Assembly: GCF_000972845.2 (NCBI RefSeq)
Contig: NC_040018.1
Coordinates: 62,001-126,000, forward strand
Length of the DNA: 64,000 nt
Origin: Larimichthys crocea
Taxonomy: Eukaryota; Chordata; Actinopteri; Sciaenidae
Direction: 5' to 3'
The notes beneath the pieces are model-generated. The model ran no database searches and was not told where the DNA came from. It saw nothing but the letters and a program-made list of their open reading frames with translations. The translations under genes and the position numbers were made by a program. Each line of letters opens with the position of its first letter. Position 1 is the first letter of the stretch. This document shows, one piece after another, positions 62,401-64,000 of the stretch.

Positions 62401-64000
62401 TGGTATCTTATCCTTATTGGCATACAGTCATATAAGCCTGCCTACATATAACAGAAGTATATATATTTTTTAAACTTTCATCTTATAATTATTTACTGAT
62501 ATGACATCCGAGGTTACCAAAATGTTTGTCACAGTGAGGAGCTTCTGCAGTTCTTACAGCAGGGCCTTTCATTATTTGTAACATTCATTAAAACTGCTTG
62601 CATACATAAACATATTGCTGCCTTAAATAATGCAATCCATCATATTGAACAGCACATGCATTGGAGTTTTTTTTTTCTAATTTGACTATCACGCAGCAAA
62701 TTATTGTGTTTAATGGGGACTATAATCACTTTTTCCATTACTGCACACTGTTACTTCTGTTGGCAGTGAAGAGGCAAAAACAAAACTTGAAGCAGAGTGG
62801 AAAATCGATACGTGCAATGATCTTTTCACTTTTAATTCTAACAGAGTGGAATTACTTTTAATGTGATTATGGAGTTTTATATAAATTAAATAAGGAATGA
62901 AATAAAAAAAAAAAAAACATCTGGTCACTGTGGGAGTTGAGGGGGTGGATGCTATGTCTTGACGTTTACACTTTTTACTTTTTTTAATGCAAGTTTTAGT
63001 AATTGGACCCCCAAAAAAAGTCTGTGCACGCTATCACAATTATGCATTGCTATTTTTTTCATGTAGGAAAATGAATGACACTTTTGGGCCTATTCTCTCC
63101 TTCCATATCCAGGTAGCTGCATGTTTCCTCAGGCACCCACAGCTGTGGACTCTTCATACACAATGTGATAACAGTATCTGTGCTGCAGCCAAACCTGCCT
63201 GAACCTCACTGGAGCTGAAACTGAAATGTGAATACCTTTCTCTACCCTCTTTTCTATCCCCCACCCTCCCTTATAACATAATTCTATCTGCTCTTTCTTC
63301 CTCTTTGCCCATACCTTTCCACTTATTTGTCTCAGATTAAAACAGAGCATTTCTGCCTGCTCTGCTGACATGTCTGGCTCGTGATGTGACAGTCAGAGGT
63401 TTGAACATCCTTTTCGTCATGTTCATGCTTCAGTACTGAAATCACACTGGGTATCCATCCAAATTATGCCTTTCTTGTGCCCACAGTGCTTCTGAACTTC
63501 TCATTCATAGGGACAATAGATGCAGGCCAACTCAAGATGCATACAGCTATACACCACATGTCAGACACAGTGGATTTAAAACTGATCTTTTCACTTCAGC
63601 TCTGCTAGTGTCTTCATTTGAAATGGTATTATGATAAATAGTAAAAATTTAAATAATATAGCAACACAAATGTATCATGTTTTTTAATCAATGAAAAAAA
63701 AATCATTCAAACATCTACTTATCTTGTCTCCATTGTTCTCCATTTAACATAATTCCACCTACTTCGAAGGCATAAAGCAAGCATAAATTTAAAGGCCAGT
63801 CTAGTTAGCACCACAGGTCCAAAAATTTGAACCTTGCTCAACTTCTGCTGGAATGAAATGTGCATCTGGCAAGATGCCCATTTGATCAATCAAATACATG
63901 CAAACATATTCCATACCATACCATATTCATGGTAGAATACTTGAACATGAATGATGTGTTTCTACTGCTGTAATAGCTTTCCAAACTTTCCCAGAAGCCT
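62401..64000. other. Unique AT-rich sequence to the window end
   Basis: Frames up to 80 residues, overlapping on both strands, without features. Confidence 0.5.

Noticed and set aside
1..64000. CRISPR arrays, operons, phage or plasmid genes
   Set aside because: No regularly spaced direct repeats, dense gene packing or prokaryotic signals; the repeats are those of a fish nuclear genome.

Overview
The window reads as nuclear DNA of a ray-finned fish, probably a percomorph teleost. It is AT-rich, has no operon-like gene packing, and carries many degraded interspersed repeats of kinds I know from teleost genomes. These include an RLE-type LINE, an L2 LINE with the eel-type 3' stem-loop tail, tRNA-derived SINEs, a Tc1/mariner remnant, hAT-like MITEs and a solo LTR. 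I recognised the families from memory of typical fish repeats and ran no database search.

I found no convincing host gene, tRNA, rRNA or CRISPR array. Nearly all open frames are short and AT-driven, or lie inside repeats. The window is best described as intergenic or deep intronic DNA.

Layout. 1-2190: a LINE copy cut by the window edge and broken by deletions and frameshifts, then a TA microsatellite split by a Tigger/pogo-like MITE. 2.2-11.2 kb: mostly unique AT-rich sequence with two nearly complete MITEs (4608-4966 and 8275-8618). 11.2-17.3 kb: a tRNA-derived SINE, a copy of a roughly 500-bp dispersed repeat (called family A here), a CpG-bearing block and a third MITE copy. 17.3-30 kb: mostly unique sequence with repeat fragments near 22.5, 25.2 and 27.0 kb. 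30-37.2 kb: GATG-tailed SINE pieces, an internally deleted Tc1-like element, a MITE end beside a TA tract, and another family A copy. 40.9-42.8 kb: the best resolved structure, a minus-strand L2 3' end holding a complete solo LTR with a perfect 5-bp target duplication, directly followed by a GATG-tailed SINE. 44-54.9 kb: SINE, family A and LINE fragments, plus a CpG-dense block at 46.2-46.4 kb. 55-64 kb: mostly unique sequence with one MITE end and a 900-bp pyrimidine-rich stretch.

No genes act together here. The content of interest is the nesting history of the repeats, plus a few non-repeat blocks (near 5.5-6.35, 26.2-26.5, 38.5-38.9 and 46.2-46.4 kb) that might be conserved non-coding or regulatory DNA. 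I saw nothing that looks like an undescribed biological system, and the findings are ranked accordingly.
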